Shown here: positions 11,650-23,641 of the stretch, one piece after another | How positions within the stretch are numbered: position 1 is the first letter of the stretch | How the letters are laid out: every line of letters starts with the position of its first letter | Assembly: GCF_004193775.1 (NCBI RefSeq) | Contig: NC_041020.1 | Span: forward strand, 8,935,198 to 8,999,197 | DNA from: Glycine soja | Lineage: Eukaryota > Streptophyta > Magnoliopsida > Fabales > Fabaceae | DNA: 64,000 nucleotides | Reading direction: 5' to 3' | Notes under the pieces: model-generated | Databases searched by the model: none | Told to the model about the DNA's origin: nothing | Seen by the model: the letters and a program-made list of their open reading frames with translations, nothing else | Made by a program: the position numbers and the translations under genes

Positions 11650-14600
11650 TTTCTTGTTTAACAAGATATAGGGTTTGTTGCTTGAATTCCTGTTCATATT
11701 TTGATTCCGTTGATTTGTCTTTTTATTTTCATTTATGTTTGGAAGTACATATTATCTTTTAAGTGGTGATTTTTAACTCTAATGAATTTGAAATTCCATG
11801 GTTCACAAAAGTGAGATTGACAGGACTTCCATGGTTCACAACCTAAAATAAACCCTATTTCTCACCTGCTTTCAGTATCCTGCCAACAATCTTTGGCGTG
11901 AACTTTTCTTTGCATCAGGGACGATGAAACAATGTTTGGGATCTTTGTGACCCCTTCATCAACAAGGACACACTCACACACTTACTTTGGGGGTTCAATA
12001 GTAGATTTGTATAACTTTAATGTATTGATAAATCTGAAATAACTTCATATGTATACAAATAAATCAGAACATGAAAATTAAAGAAGAAAGTGATATTGTA
12101 TGTGCATATGCATAATATTTAGAGTTTAGAATAGGGAATAACTTACATTTCAAAACATTTAATTGCTTTATGGAAGGGGGAATGTGAATAATAATTAAGA
12201 AAGAAAATATGTAGGTTGATTGGAAGGACAATGGTTCTAGGTGAATATTCATGGGTTGGGGATTCAAGTTGTATAATATTCATTGCCTTCTACATATCCC
12301 ATCTAAGGATGGGTCATGAGTTGTCCTAGTAAAGAAAGTAGTGCACAGAGAATCAGAAGAAGTGGATAGCCATTTATAGTGATCATGACAGAATATAAGT
12401 GAAAGAATATAAAACATGGCTATATATGAATTATCAAATTTTAATTTTCTTAAAAGGAAAATATCAGATGAAAACATGTGTGAATATAAAATATATTTTT
12501 ATAAATTTAAGTAATATAAGAGATGTGTGAAGATAAAAATATTTTAATATATATTAACATTAATAATTATTATATATAATATTTATTGACATATACTAAC
12601 ACACTTGATTAAAATTTAGATAAAACTATCATTCATATATTAAAAACCTCACTGCAAGGGCTGCATTCTTGCAGTGTGTTGCAAGTGCTCAAGACTATGG
12701 AGTTAATTAGAAATTAAAACAATTTTATCTGGGTTTTTGAGAATTGGAGCTGTCCAACAATAATTATGATGTTCATGAGCGGAATAGAAAATTCCAAATT
12801 GGAATCACTCATGTCAAACAATATGACTAGCATCACCTTTTTAGTTTTTAGGAGGTCGTCAGAGTTTGGCCCAAAATGGGGTCTCTAAATATTTCTAAAA
12901 CTGGTTGGTCAAATAATTGCATGAGTATAATTAGCTTTAAGTAATCCTTAAAACAAAGCACGTCAAATTGTTTCTATGATTGTTGAGCAAAGACAGTATA
13001 TAGGTTTGCTATTGTAATCTTAGATTTTCTATTTTAAAGCTGGGATCCTATGACTGATATCACAAGCTGCTGGTGAGTAGTCTGTGCTACTATTCCCTAG
13101 AAAGAAGACCAGGTTGCTGCCATTTTAACTATCTAAGATAATATGAGACAATTCATGTACATAATGAATGCCTAACAGCTCTAACTAAACTGTTTTATCA
13201 TATACTCCAATACACTAAATCCTTGCAGGGACCTAGAATAACACGTGACAACTTGGGACAAATATGATTAGAGATATATGAAAATACTGCCCATATATTT
13301 AAGTTGAATTGTTTTTTGATTATTTCCATAAATGGATTGAGTCTAATCCCTAAACTTATGAGATTATTCTCTTGTACTTGTATATAAATATTGTACTTTA
13401 TCTTGTAAATGCAACATATGTTATTTCACAAAATAGGTGTGTCTCATTCATTCCAACTGTGTGCACAAAGCATACCAACTCCACCATTGAACTCCTTCCC
13501 AAGACCTACCATCAACTGTGTTTCTTGTGAATAGACTAGGAATGTAATTAGTGAATTACTTTAGTTACATTCAACACACTATCATTATTATGAATACATA
13601 CTATGGCTATTATATATTTTTCAATCAATATTTTAATGAAACTCAAATTAAAGTTAGGAAAATAAAATAGAGAAAGATAAAGCAACATTACAATGGGAAG
13701 TAAAGTTCTCTCTTGTGCACACACAAGGGGCCAAGATGCTTGTTTCCTAAACTCCTTTTCCAACGAACATATTCTTTCAAGATATTGGTTAAGACTTCCA
13801 CTAGCCAAACCACTTGCCTTATATTAAATATGGTCAGCATCCTTATATTAAATGCAAATAGTAAGAGCTGAAGCTATTAAGTGGAGGTCTTGGAATTGTC
13901 TTATGTGCATGCTTGGCAAATGATTTTTTTTGGAAAATAGGTATTCTCTTTTATCTCTTCAAAACAAGTTAAATGAATCACACTCTAACAGTTAACAAAA
14001 GTTACAGTGTTGATTTTTGAGTTAAAAAAAAAACAAAATTCTACAAGCAACAACAATTCCTTGATTTGTTCAATGGCAAGTGGTGTTTCCTCCTATACTT
14101 TGTACCTTTCCAAACTGGACAATTGCAGTTCATTTTGGTGTAACCTTTTATATTAATAAGCTGCTATCTTCATTTGTATTTCGCCACCTATTAATTGATT
14201 TTCCCCCTCACTTCTTAAGCTTTTGATGCTTGGAGAGCTTATAAAAGTTCAAAGACATTTTTGGCAGTGTTTCATTAGATAAGGGAAGAGAAGCATATTC
14301 TTTAACATTTTTAAATTTTATATTTTCTGACCAACAAGATCCAACTCCCAATACTTTTCATATTTCAATTTTTGCTGCCTAAGCTTTAGACAAACTATAG
14401 GTTGTATCCATACTTAGGTTTCAGATTTTGCATGCAATTTGGTTTTAGGTATTTTGTCGTGTATATTTTATAAATGTCTTTTTCTAATGCATTTTACTTA
14501 ATTGAATTTTATGTTTTTATACAGTTATGCTAACCTTTTTTCCTTTTAATTTATGCAGGGAACTTGGAAGGCTGTAAAGAATTTTTTTAGAATGACATAT

Positions 14601-15030
14601 AGTTTTATGTACCTAATACGCACATATATGAAGCCACATGTGAGTACAGTATTTTGAGGCACCTTTAACATGCTCATATTTGTTGTTTCTTATGAATAAT
14701 AATTCACACTTATGATATTTGTTGTCGAAGTACTTATTTGAAATCATTGAAAAACACATGTTTGTAAACATGGTAAAATAACAGAAAATGTATATAAAAT
14801 AGAATCCTATTATACTAGTTAATTGTGATAAAACCAAATTCTATAATTTTAGGAATATTTGACCATCTATTCTTTGTCATCGCTACTTCATTATCATCAT
14901 TTTAATGAGAAACTGGCTTCTAACGCATCATTTGATATGGGAAAATTGTGTAACAACTTAATACATTGATTATGCGTTTAGGAACCCATTAAGATAATGT
15001 TTTCGTGTTTATGCTCCCTAGTGTTCTTTG
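11650..15030. other. CACTA interior, no recognised gene
   Basis: Mostly AT-rich intron-like sequence. One exon-sized stretch, about 14,560-14,637, is bounded by TATGCAG and a GTGAGTA donor (reading GTWKAVKNFF), but I cannot assign it. The minus-strand reading at 13,700-13,810 (ASGSLNQYLERICSLEKEF) also looks faintly coding but unidentified. Confidence 0.4.
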
Positions 15031-15039
15031 CCTTTTGTT

Positions 15040-15165
15040 CTTTGGTGTTAAGCATTGACCAACTTACAAATTTATTCACAAAGGCTTTGAGTTGGGTATG
15101 CTATGATGTAAACAAGATCGGTATCATTAAAATCTATGCTTAAGCTTGAGGGGGTGTTAAGAGTT
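15040..15165 (+). pseudogene. Copia RNase H end, polypurine tract and start of 3' LTR
   Basis: The reading DQLTNLFTKALSWVCYDVNK, then IGIIKIYA, corresponds to the conserved C-terminal end of Copia RNase H (DxFTKAL and the following K-x-G block). It is followed by the purine tract TTGAGGGGG and then TGTTAAGAG at 15,155, the usual layout of pol end, PPT and LTR start. Upstream pol is missing. It lies just left of the SKU5-like fragment, so the missing 5' exons of that gene may have been lost at this junction. Confidence 0.6.
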
Positions 15166-16589
15166 GTTAGTGTCAAGAGTTAAGACTCAACCTTAGGCTA
15201 TTGAGATTCGAGAATATATGGACATATTACACAAATGTATTTTGTACTGTTTTTTATTGCACTGTTAACCTAGTGGTATATATCAAACCTTTAATGATTC
15301 AGAAAGGTATTGGCTTCATTAGTGGATCTAGCTAGCATAGACTCATGCCATAAGTTGATACAATTTCAAGGAGTTAGCTCTATTCATTTCTGCTATTTTT
15401 TATGTATATATCAAAGTTTAACTCAAAATATCAAGTTGCTGCGAAAAAAGCCTGCTGAAGCATGGTTCAAGCAGATAGCATTAAAGGGGAATGAAGCTTA
15501 ATTGCTTCTGCTTTTTAACAGTTATCCTAAGTACCATATTCAGGCATTGTAACTTGTATCCGCAAGTGAATTGGATGCAGATTGTGTATTGTGGTTAAGT
15601 CTGTCAACTAGTCACAGGTTTTTATTCAATCAAATAGAGCTGGAGTCTCTTGATGTTCATGTAGGCCAATCCTACTCAGTTCTTGTCACAACAAACCAAA
15701 ATATTGCTGATTACTACATAGTAGCCTCTCCTAAACTGAGTAATGCCACAAATAATAACACTCTTGTTGGTGTTGTTGTGCTTCATTATGACAACTCTAC
15801 CACACCGGCTATTGGGTCTCTTCCAAGTGGTCCAGATCCATTTGATATGCAATTCTCCATCAACCAAGAAAAATCCATTAGGTAATTGCATTTCACAAAA
15901 TGGTGCTCTGTATGCCAAAGAAGAGTTTTTCCAATTTTCTTTCTTTGCTTGCTTAATGTCAACATACTATAAAGTGAGCAATATTAATAATGCCTCTAAA
16001 CAGTTTTGAGCAGTTATGAAAATTAAATCTAACTTTGAGTTCACATTTAGAACATATGCAAGACATCCACATTGTGGGTTTATTTGAATTGAAGGTGGAA
16101 CCTCACCACTGGAGCTGCAAGGCCTAATCCCCAGGGAATGTTCCATGTAACAAATGTGACAATAATTGAAACTTTCATTCTAAATGCATCAACAACAACT
16201 ATTTATGGGTTATCTTGCTACTCTGTCAACAATGTGTCTTACTTGATCCCAGATACACCACTGAAACTAGCTGATTTCTTTTCCAATAGAACTGGTGTAT
16301 ATGAACTTGATGCTTTTTCTAAGAACACTTCAAATGCTAACGCCGTGCGTGGAGTTTTCGTAGCTAGTGCATTGCATAAAGGTTGGACTGAGATAGTGCT
16401 AGAAAACAATTTAGACATCATTGATACTTGGCATTTGGATGGATATAGCTTCTTTGTTGTTGGGTAAGTGATCATGTAATCTTCTTAATTTGAGAAGTGT
16501 TACTATAAAGTCAGGTTCATGTAGAATGAAGACCATACCCGATGACATTAGATAATTTGGAAGGGCACGTCAAAATTATGATATAAAAT

Positions 16590-16591
16590 TG

Positions 16592-16626
<35 letters not shown>

Positions 16627-16631
16627 GTGTG
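16590..16631. repeat. compound (CT)n(TA)n(TG)n microsatellite, insertion target
   Basis: Simple dinucleotide tract in the oxidase intron. The LTR-type element begins at 16,632 within its TG part, and the tract continues as TG repeats at 20,460-20,470. Confidence 0.9.
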
Positions 16632-17210
16632 TGTGGCGTCCCCAAAATAATGACTGGTTTAATAGTAATGATTTAATTAACAAAAACCATGGTAAATTTT
16701 TTTTTTCTTCTTTTTCTTTTTCATTTCTTTCTCTTTTCACCAAAACAAGGTTTAGAAGGAAAATCCTCACTATAGAGTCCTGAATGGCCAGTTCACAACT
16801 CTATTCGGAGTCATTTCTTTCTCACCGCTCATAATCTCTAAACTATTTTGCTTTTTCAAAAGGAAGAATGTACCAGCCATTACTTTAGGTCGTCACGTGA
16901 AAATAAAAGAATAAAATACGGTCGATAAACTCTTTTACAAATAAAGTTGCTAATGCTTTCTCTTCAAATAAAAAGATCGATCATAAATGCATTCATCATT
17001 TAAAGCTGTCCAAAATATGGGAGTTTTACAAAATATATAGTGTCATCCAGAGCAAAGGTGTCCATAGTGGTGGCTTTAGCCACAAGTATACAATAATCAA
17101 ATTCCTATACATCAGGTCTACCCATACAAAAACAAAAGAGTAAACCTAACAGTCAGTCCTAGATACACCCACCCTCAAAAGTATACAAAACTAATCCGAA
17201 GAGCTGTCCA

Positions 17211-17645
17211 CTATGATGAAGAGCCTCCGCTGATCACCATCTCCCCCGGGCCACTATCCTCCGTAGAGTCTGCCTCAGATGCCGACATGACTTCCTCGGG
17301 AGAATCCACCTCAAGAAGTGGGTCCTCATCGCCCTCTAGAAAGTCAAGAGCATCCACAGCAAGCTCAGGAGGTAGCTCCTCGGGATCCTCCTCAGGGTCT
17401 TCCTCGGATGACGTTACCTCGATCACTTGGACGGGCTCCACTAGACGATAGGGTGTAGGCGTGGGTAGTATCCACTCCACCGTGCGCTGAAGCGTCCGTG
17501 CAGGTTCATCTGGATGCACCAAAGAAGTGGCCGTGAATCGAATGGTGCCCCGAAATCGGCACCTCGTGTTGCCTTCGAGGGTTTCCCAAGCTCCCTCTAG
17601 GCACTCCATCTCTACTCGATCACGGATTAGCTGTGCCGCCATCAC
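17211..17645 (-). CDS. unknown 144-aa acidic-tailed protein in the LTR-type element
   Basis: An intact ORF whose composition stands out from the AT-rich surroundings. The first 70 residues are mixed and basic (RDRVEMECLEGAWETLEGN, RCRFRGTIRFTATSL). The last 60 are strongly acidic, with repeated EEDPEEDPEELPPE-type runs, and end GEMVISGGSSS. No signal peptide, membrane segment, metal-binding motif or retroelement catalytic motif is visible. It lies near the 3' end of the element's presumed minus-strand transcript, downstream of the palindrome cluster. I do not recognise a function. It may be an accessory ORF of the element or a captured host fragment. The start is the double ATG at 17,645. Confidence 0.5.
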   Translation of the reverse strand: MMAAQLIRDRVEMECLEGAWETLEGNTRCRFRGTIRFTATSLVHPDEPARTLQRTVEWILPTPTPYRLVEPVQVIEVTSSEEDPEEDPEELPPELAVDALDFLEGDEDPLLEVDSPEEVMSASEADSTEDSGPGEMVISGGSSS

Positions 17646-17765
17646 GATCTACAAGAAAGAAGAGAAAGGGGTAGACTCTTTCACAAGAATCTAACTGCGC
17701 TGCACACAATGCGTCTCATAACCACTACATGCAATTAAAAGGAGTATCTTAAGGCTTTTTATCTC

Positions 17766-18090
17766 TGGTAATCGATTACACAGCCTTGGTAATCGATTAC
17801 CAGAGGCTAAACTTGAATTACACAGCCTCAGGACATGAAATATGCAAAAATGCACTGTGTAATCGATTACACATACCTGGTAATCGATTACCAGTGACCC
17901 ATCCCTCTGTGTAATCGATTACACAGGCTGGTAATCGATTACCAGAGGCTCCCTTAGTTTCCTGACTTCGTTTTCAAGCCTGGTAATCGATTACACCCCT
18001 TGGTAATCGATTACCAGAGACCATCTTAGTCTCCTGTCTTCATTTTTAAGCCTTGTAATCGATTACCCACCCTTGGTAATCGATTACCAG
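17766..18090. repeat. cluster of ten GTAATCGATTAC palindromes
   Basis: Ten copies of a 10-12-bp palindromic core in about 325 bp. Flanks alternate between CTGG...CCAG and TGTG...CACA, both of which extend the palindrome to 16-18 bp, with a few mixed copies. Copies tend to come in pairs 8-15 bp apart. The central CpG is intact in all ten. Confidence 0.95.
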
Positions 18091-21021
18091 AGGCCATAAT
18101 CCACATATCACACAAAATTCACAGCTGGCCAGCCACCACAAGCCTCCTTGCTTTGTGGTCTTAGTTCCTTTTATCTGTTGACTGCCAGGAGCTCGCCTGT
18201 TTAGGTACATCACAGGTTCTCACTGACCGACTATGCCCGGGTTGGGTCGGGATTGGTCAAGCTTGGTTTTGGGCAATAGCACCCCACCTGACGTCCCCAA
18301 GGTCTCCTGACCCCCGCGACATATCTCCAGGTACCACTCTGTGGTCAACAATAAAAGCAGGAAGTTTCACCCTTCAACACTTCCTCATCTCAAGCTTGTA
18401 GGATTATGGGGTACCCATCACATGTGGTACTAGATGGCGGTCGGGCGATGGTGCACAACAAGTTTTCCACATCCACAATGCGCGCATAAACCCACCATCC
18501 CCTGTTGCCCACCTCCAACTGAGCTCACGTACTCCCACGTAGCCCATATCCTCGTTTCTCTCAACACCGGGTCCCCATCAATCCTCCCAAGCTTCCACAA
18601 CATCCAAGCAAAACAACGTTCAAACTGCACAAGCTATCACAGCCAAGCAAAACAGAGCATAGGCAGAAAACTCTGCCAAAACACCAACCAAAACACAACT
18701 TTTCTCACTTAAAGACCCCAGTAACAATTCCTTCGTTCCGATTCGTTAACCGTTGGATCGACTCGAAAATTTTACTGGAAGTCTCTAGTACTTAAGCCTA
18801 CATTTTGACCGTTGGGATCTACTAGCAAACATTCAGCACTCATTCTACATTACTCTTTCCACAACCAGCAAATACATGGATTTTTCTGCACTTGTGCAAA
18901 ATTCTGCTGCACAATTTTACAGCAAAATCTGCACAAAGAGCATATTTCGAAAATCACACTTCCTCTCATCCAATCTTGCCCAAATCAATTCCTACAAGTC
19001 CCAAATCATGTATCAATCATGTCTAACCCAAAATCAAGCTTTACAGCACAGCAACACAGAATCTAGGTGTCCAACACCCCTCCATTCAATGGGTTTTCTA
19101 GGTTTGAAAAGTGAAATTTAGAATGAGGTAAATTTAAAGCAAACTCTCACCTCACACAAGTCCATATCATCAATCTAAACTTGCTCAAACTGAATTTACA
19201 CCTAAAATTCCACCGAATCAAAATTTGACTCCTCAACACCCAATTTGCCCTAGAAATTGCTCTTTGTTCACTTTGTTCATTTGTTCTTCTCTCTAGCACA
19301 GTCCAAGCTTTCTCCCAAGTCCTAAATGACATTTCAAGCTAGTATTAACTCACTTTAACCTCCATTTACCAGAGAATTCAGACTTAGCCTTCCAACTCTC
19401 AAAGCCTCACTCTTTTTCCACTCATAACACCACATTCTCACTTTCCAACCCTAGGTTAACTCTACCTTTCATCTTTAACAGTTTTCCATGAGCAATTTCA
19501 GCATATAAACATCACAAATATCATCACAAAAACCCTAAAACAGAATGGGTATGTTTAACTCATCCAAACATGGCAATTTCAACAAGCTTTCAACAAGAGT
19601 CTTCACAAATAATCATCACACAGCAGAAACCTAGCAAGACTACCCATCATATCTCCCAAAACCCCATACCCACGAAATTTAAGAGAGAAAGAAGTCCACC
19701 CAAACCTGAAATTTCGAAGTCCCACTCGTAGCCACGCACTTCACGACTCCAAAAATGGTCTCCTTTCGCGATTTGGAGCAGAAATGGGCACCAAAGGTTG
19801 AAGCTTTGTTTGGAGCTTCAATGGAGAATGAGGGAGAAAGAAAGGCAACGTGAGGGAGAGGGAGAGAGAAGGCTTCTACAATTTTTCTGCTGAGTGAAGA
19901 GAGAGAGAGTTGCTTTTTGGTTTTTAAAGGCTTTTTCCTCTTTTCTTATTATTTTATTCAAGCTATGCCACATGTCTCCATTTGATTGGAGCAAAAAGGG
20001 CCCACTTTCTCTTTTGATTGTGACCTATACTCAGTCACAAAAGTGAGAAAATATGACCTTTGAAACGCTAAAATCCTGCCTCAGTTTGCGTGTCGTTTCT
20101 CTGGTTCCAGTTCCTCGCGTTTCTCTGCGTCCGTCGGGGCCAGTTTTCGAAAGCAAGCAATATATATATCAAAACGCTCAGAATAAAACCCCGAGCGTGG
20201 TTCAGAGGTTGGTTTCGTTAAATTTTAAGTCGCACGCAAAACGATGATTTTTAGACTAATTACTTAAGAATTAACCCATAACCTCCCAGTTATGGATTTT
20301 TCTTCCTTAATTAGTCTAACCCGCGTATCTTGCCCCCACTACTCCTATTTCTACCAAGAACATATATATGCATATACACTGAATAATACTTATATATATA
20401 TAATCATTCAAAATACATCGTTTCCGAAAACTCCGGGTAGAAGTTTCTAGGATGTTACAGTGTGTGTGTGTACATTGACATGTTATTATGAACTAGAGTT
20501 CATTGGTAGCTCCACATAAGCATATTTTGTTGTATATGAAATTTTCTAGTTGATAAATAACAAATGTTTCTGTTTAGAATGGGGGAAGGAGATTGGAATC
20601 CTGAATCCCGATCAAGTTATAACCTTTATGATCCTATTGCTCGCTCCACTGTGCAAGTGTACCCTGGTGGGTGGAGTTCAGTGTATGTGTACCCTGACAA
20701 CCCTGGAATGTGGAACCTAAGATCACAGAACTTGCAAAGCTGGTATTTAGGTGAAGAGCTGTATGTGAGGGTTTATGATGCTGATCCCAACCCTGCTAAG
20801 GAGAAGCCACCTCCATAGAATCTCCTTCTATGTGGTTAGTCATGTTAAAACCTCCAAGTTTCTTCTACTTGGTTGTCCCATTTTTCTCCTTTACAAACTT
20901 TCACTATTGAATGTTCTCAGGCAAGTATCAGCCACCAACCCCTCCTCCCTCAGTGTCCCCAGCACCAAATGCTCCATCATCCGACGCATATGCATATAAT
21001 CCACATAGAACAAGGTATTAG

Positions 21022-22132
21022 CGCATTATGTGTTGTTACATCATTTATGTTAAATGCTTATAACTGATATGCTGACCTCAAGAGGTGTGTTGGATGATTA
21101 AGGAAGAAGGGAAGAGGGGAAAGGTCACTGGATTGATCCCCTTTGCTAACAAAACTAACATTGTAACAAATTAACATTTATCGATATAAAAAAAAATATG
21201 CTGATCTCACCTAATGACATAAGGCTTGGTTATTGTTATTGCTATAGACTAATATGTGTTGTTTCTGTGTATTCTTTGTTATAATAGGTCTCTGATTGCT
21301 ATGATCACCACTGCTATATGTTTGTTCTATATTGATCTCCATTAATTAAAAAGATATATATTTGTATTTTGTTTAATTTTATTTTAGCCACATGTAAGCA
21401 TTCTTGTCATGAGTATTTAGTTTCTAACATTGTTATATTAATTGGATTTCTTTTGGCATGGCCTCATGGCACTAGAGAAACTTAAATAAATTCTAAAAAA
21501 CTTAGAATATTATTCATGCTAGGGAAGTGTAACTGTGTAAGTACATTATCAAATTTTATTGTAGCTTTGGTTTATGGGTATTAAGGTTATATATTTATAA
21601 TAACCATTCATTGGCCCATACTTATTAACTTATGCTTTTAGTTAATCTGATTGACAAAATGGCCTACAGTTCAATCTTTCTTGTTCTCAGTCAAATTAAA
21701 GCTTTAGCCCCCTCACCCCACCCCACCCCATCTTGTGTAAGTCAATTTTGCAGGATTTTTTGTGTCATTTAAGGTCCTGATGAAATTTTGAAGAGGATGC
21801 AGACTGCTACATCTTTCCAATGTTCCATAATTTTTAGTTAATCCTTCCATACTTCATACCTTATGCCCATTTTTAAGACCAATTTATCTTTTGCATCCAA
21901 TATAGCTTCAATTATTTGGAGTTCTCTTTTGTGGCTTGACTATATGTTGGTTTTTTTGGATGAGGTGCAAAGTGATTTTGCAACATAATGCACTTTGTCT
22001 TGATAAGATATATTTTCTTGACTGCAATATTGCTTGAATTATCTAGCCATTAAACGTTATGCTCTGACTCTAGTTTTTTTAACTCGATATAACCATAAAA
22101 ATATCGGTTTCCTTTTTGTTTTCCACACTTAG
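21022..22132. other. CACTA interior, no gene recognised
   Basis: Intron-like AT-rich sequence between the oxidase fragment and the isoamylase exon, with a C-rich stretch near 21,710-21,730. No coding motif was seen. Confidence 0.5.
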
Positions 22133-22226
22133 GGGATGTATTGACACATTGGATGGTGGCATGATAGAAATGGTTTTGGATCCTGATTTGAACAAAACTG
22201 GGGACATTTGGCACATATGTATTGAG
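22133..22226 (+). pseudogene. isoamylase (starch-debranching enzyme) exon fragment
   Basis: A 94-nt exon bounded by CACTTAG and GAG|GTACC. It reads [20 protein letters not shown] then HICIE, matching the N-terminal region of plant isoamylase-type debranching enzymes, ISA3-like, where LDP-x-NKTGD-WH precedes LYGYR. Those enzymes cleave alpha-1,6 branch points in starch inside plastids. Only this exon is present; the catalytic barrel is absent. Intact splice signals and the same orientation as the neighbouring oxidase and YCF23 pieces point to capture of genomic DNA by the CACTA element. Confidence 0.72.
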
Positions 22227-22994
22227 GTACCTTCTATTAGGTTGCCTAGACTTTGGCCTTGCCTTGGTCTTTCAGTTGACATTGTTGGTATAGGTTCTGT
22301 AACAGCTTTAAAAATACAACACCTGCACAATTACCAGAGTAGCTTTCCAAATTGTTTAAATAAATAACAATTTTCTGAGTATTTGAGTATAAAATTTGCA
22401 TACATCTATGCAATATCTTCCAGCTTGCTAATCTTGTGTCAGAAATATCTCATTGAGCAGGCGAGTATTAACTCTTATTTATAATTTTAATCTAAATGTA
22501 ATGGATAAGCTTTACAAATTATACAGCTGATCAAGAGCCAACACATGATTACTAGATTTCTAACAATATACATCAAATAGTTAACTAGATTTTGTTATAC
22601 TTTCTTTCTGGTGGCAGATGTGTGCTAGGACTTGGGATAAGTGCCCTCTCTACCTTAAAATTTATTTTGGAATATGCATTATTGGTCCACTAAATATTTT
22701 TAATTGCCCACTAATCAATAAGTTATATAAACATGAAAAAAAATAAAATTTTGTTACCTGTAAACTACAAGATAAAAAATTATATTGTTTTGAACCCCAG
22801 ACCTAAGAAACCCCCTTACTCTTTTGTCTATTTTGCTTTTGGTAAGCGAGAGTCATTGCCTATGCATAAATTTTTAATAAGAAATCAGTTGTAGATAGTA
22901 AGTTCTTGATTTCCCCTGTAAAATATTTCACATTTCAATATAAACTAACATACTAATGTCAATGAGTATGTTTTCTAATCCTTTGGGCTAACAG

Positions 22995-23069
22995 GGTGGA
23001 GCAACTCTCGTGGATATAGCATGTGACCCTGAGTTGGTAAAGCTGGCCATTGACTTAACTTCTTGTCCG
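22995..23069 (+). pseudogene. YCF23 (DUF561) exon fragment
   Basis: A 75-nt exon between ACAG and CCG|GTAAAT. It reads GGATLVDIACDPELVKLAID then LTSCP. This resembles the conserved GGAT-VDIACDPELVKLA segment of the plastid-associated YCF23 protein family, a TIM-barrel-like protein of unclear function. The rest of the gene is absent. It is the third unrelated exon in the same orientation within the CACTA element. Confidence 0.65.
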
Positions 23070-23317
23070 GTAAATTCATACCTTCTTATAGACATCTTAG
23101 CCACTCTGATTATATGGTTGTGGACATGAGCAAAGGGTATTTGGAAATTACCTTGGCATAAAGTTTATTGTAATCATTGGATGTCTTAATAATTTACTAA
23201 GTTGCTTTTGAACATGTATATCACTATACTTGTATGTATCTTTAATTGCTGAAGAATCAATGTTAGCTAGACTTTATCAAAGTAATTGAAGCAAGTAACA
23301 AAGATCCAAAGTCTACC

Positions 23318-23410
23318 TTGATCCCTATACATATAGTACATTCTTAATTTGATCCTTTTACATATAGTATATTCTTAATTTAGTTCCTATCTATTTAGCG
23401 TATTCTTAAT
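23318..23410. repeat. three imperfect tandem units of about 32 bp
   Basis: Units built on TATAGTA(C/T)ATTCTTAATTT(G/A)(A/G)T.CCT, decaying to the right. Confidence 0.65.
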
Positions 23411-23641
23411 ATGAATTGTTGTTATCTTGTCTCATAAGTTTCAAATTTTTTTGTGATTTTAAATTTCAGTTTAAAATCTATAAATACGAATTTGAGAATT
23501 TTTAAATATTTGTTTCTTGTTGTGTTTTTTTTGTTTTTTCAGCTTTTCTTTCAGTATGTTGTAAGAGATAAAATCATCCATCCTGTCAAAGTCGAGGTAC
23601 ATCGTTCTCTTATTTTTTTCTGGAAAATAATTATTTAATTT

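Larger units (their letters stand above)
16632..20459 (-). mobile_element. LTR-type element (TG...CA ends), possible solo LTR or non-autonomous element
   Basis: The unit starts TGTGGCGTCC and ends GGATGTTACA, so its outer ends are inverted copies of TGTAACATCC. The flanking 5 bp are GTGTG on both sides (16,627-16,631 and 20,460-20,464), although the site is itself a TG repeat. On the minus strand the 5' part looks like a promoter and leader, and a 144-codon ORF lies near the 3' end. A cluster of GTAATCGATTAC palindromes occupies 17,766-18,090. No gag or pol is present. The unit at 54,711-57,129 has the same type of ends, suggesting one family. It could be a very long solo LTR of an Ogre-like gypsy element or a LARD. 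Confidence 0.7.
15646..21021 (+). pseudogene. SKU5-similar (SKS) multicopper-oxidase-like gene, C-terminal half
   Basis: Four exons joined by consensus splice sites: about 15,646-15,881 (SLDVHVGQSYSVLVT), 16,095-16,463 (WNLTTGAARPNPQG to HLDGYSFFVVG), 20,578-20,834 (GEGDWNPE, GMWNLRSQNLQSWYLGEELY) and 20,921-21,021 (GKYQPPTPPPSVSPAPNAP, ending at TAG). The family comprises secreted or GPI-anchored plant proteins related to ascorbate oxidase (SKU5, NTP303/Bp10). HLDGYSF in place of the ascorbate-oxidase HLHGH motif shows the copper ligands are lost, as usual for SKS proteins. The N-terminal half is absent. An in-frame TAG at 20,816-20,818 replaces the expected Asp before NLLLCG, and a 3.8-kb element sits in the third intron. 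The proline-rich tail survives beyond the stop. It is best read as a captured or truncated gene copy. The exon 1 start is approximate. Confidence 0.88.

Noticed and set aside
13570..13590. ACA followed by CACTATCATT as partner of the CACTA end at 37,358
   Set aside because: The flank matches but the terminal sequence does not, and no subterminal array follows.
17766..18090. CRISPR-like array, from regularly spaced palindromes
   Set aside because: Spacing is irregular, the repeats are only 10-18 bp, and the sequence context is a plant retroelement; no CRISPR is expected or seen in the window.
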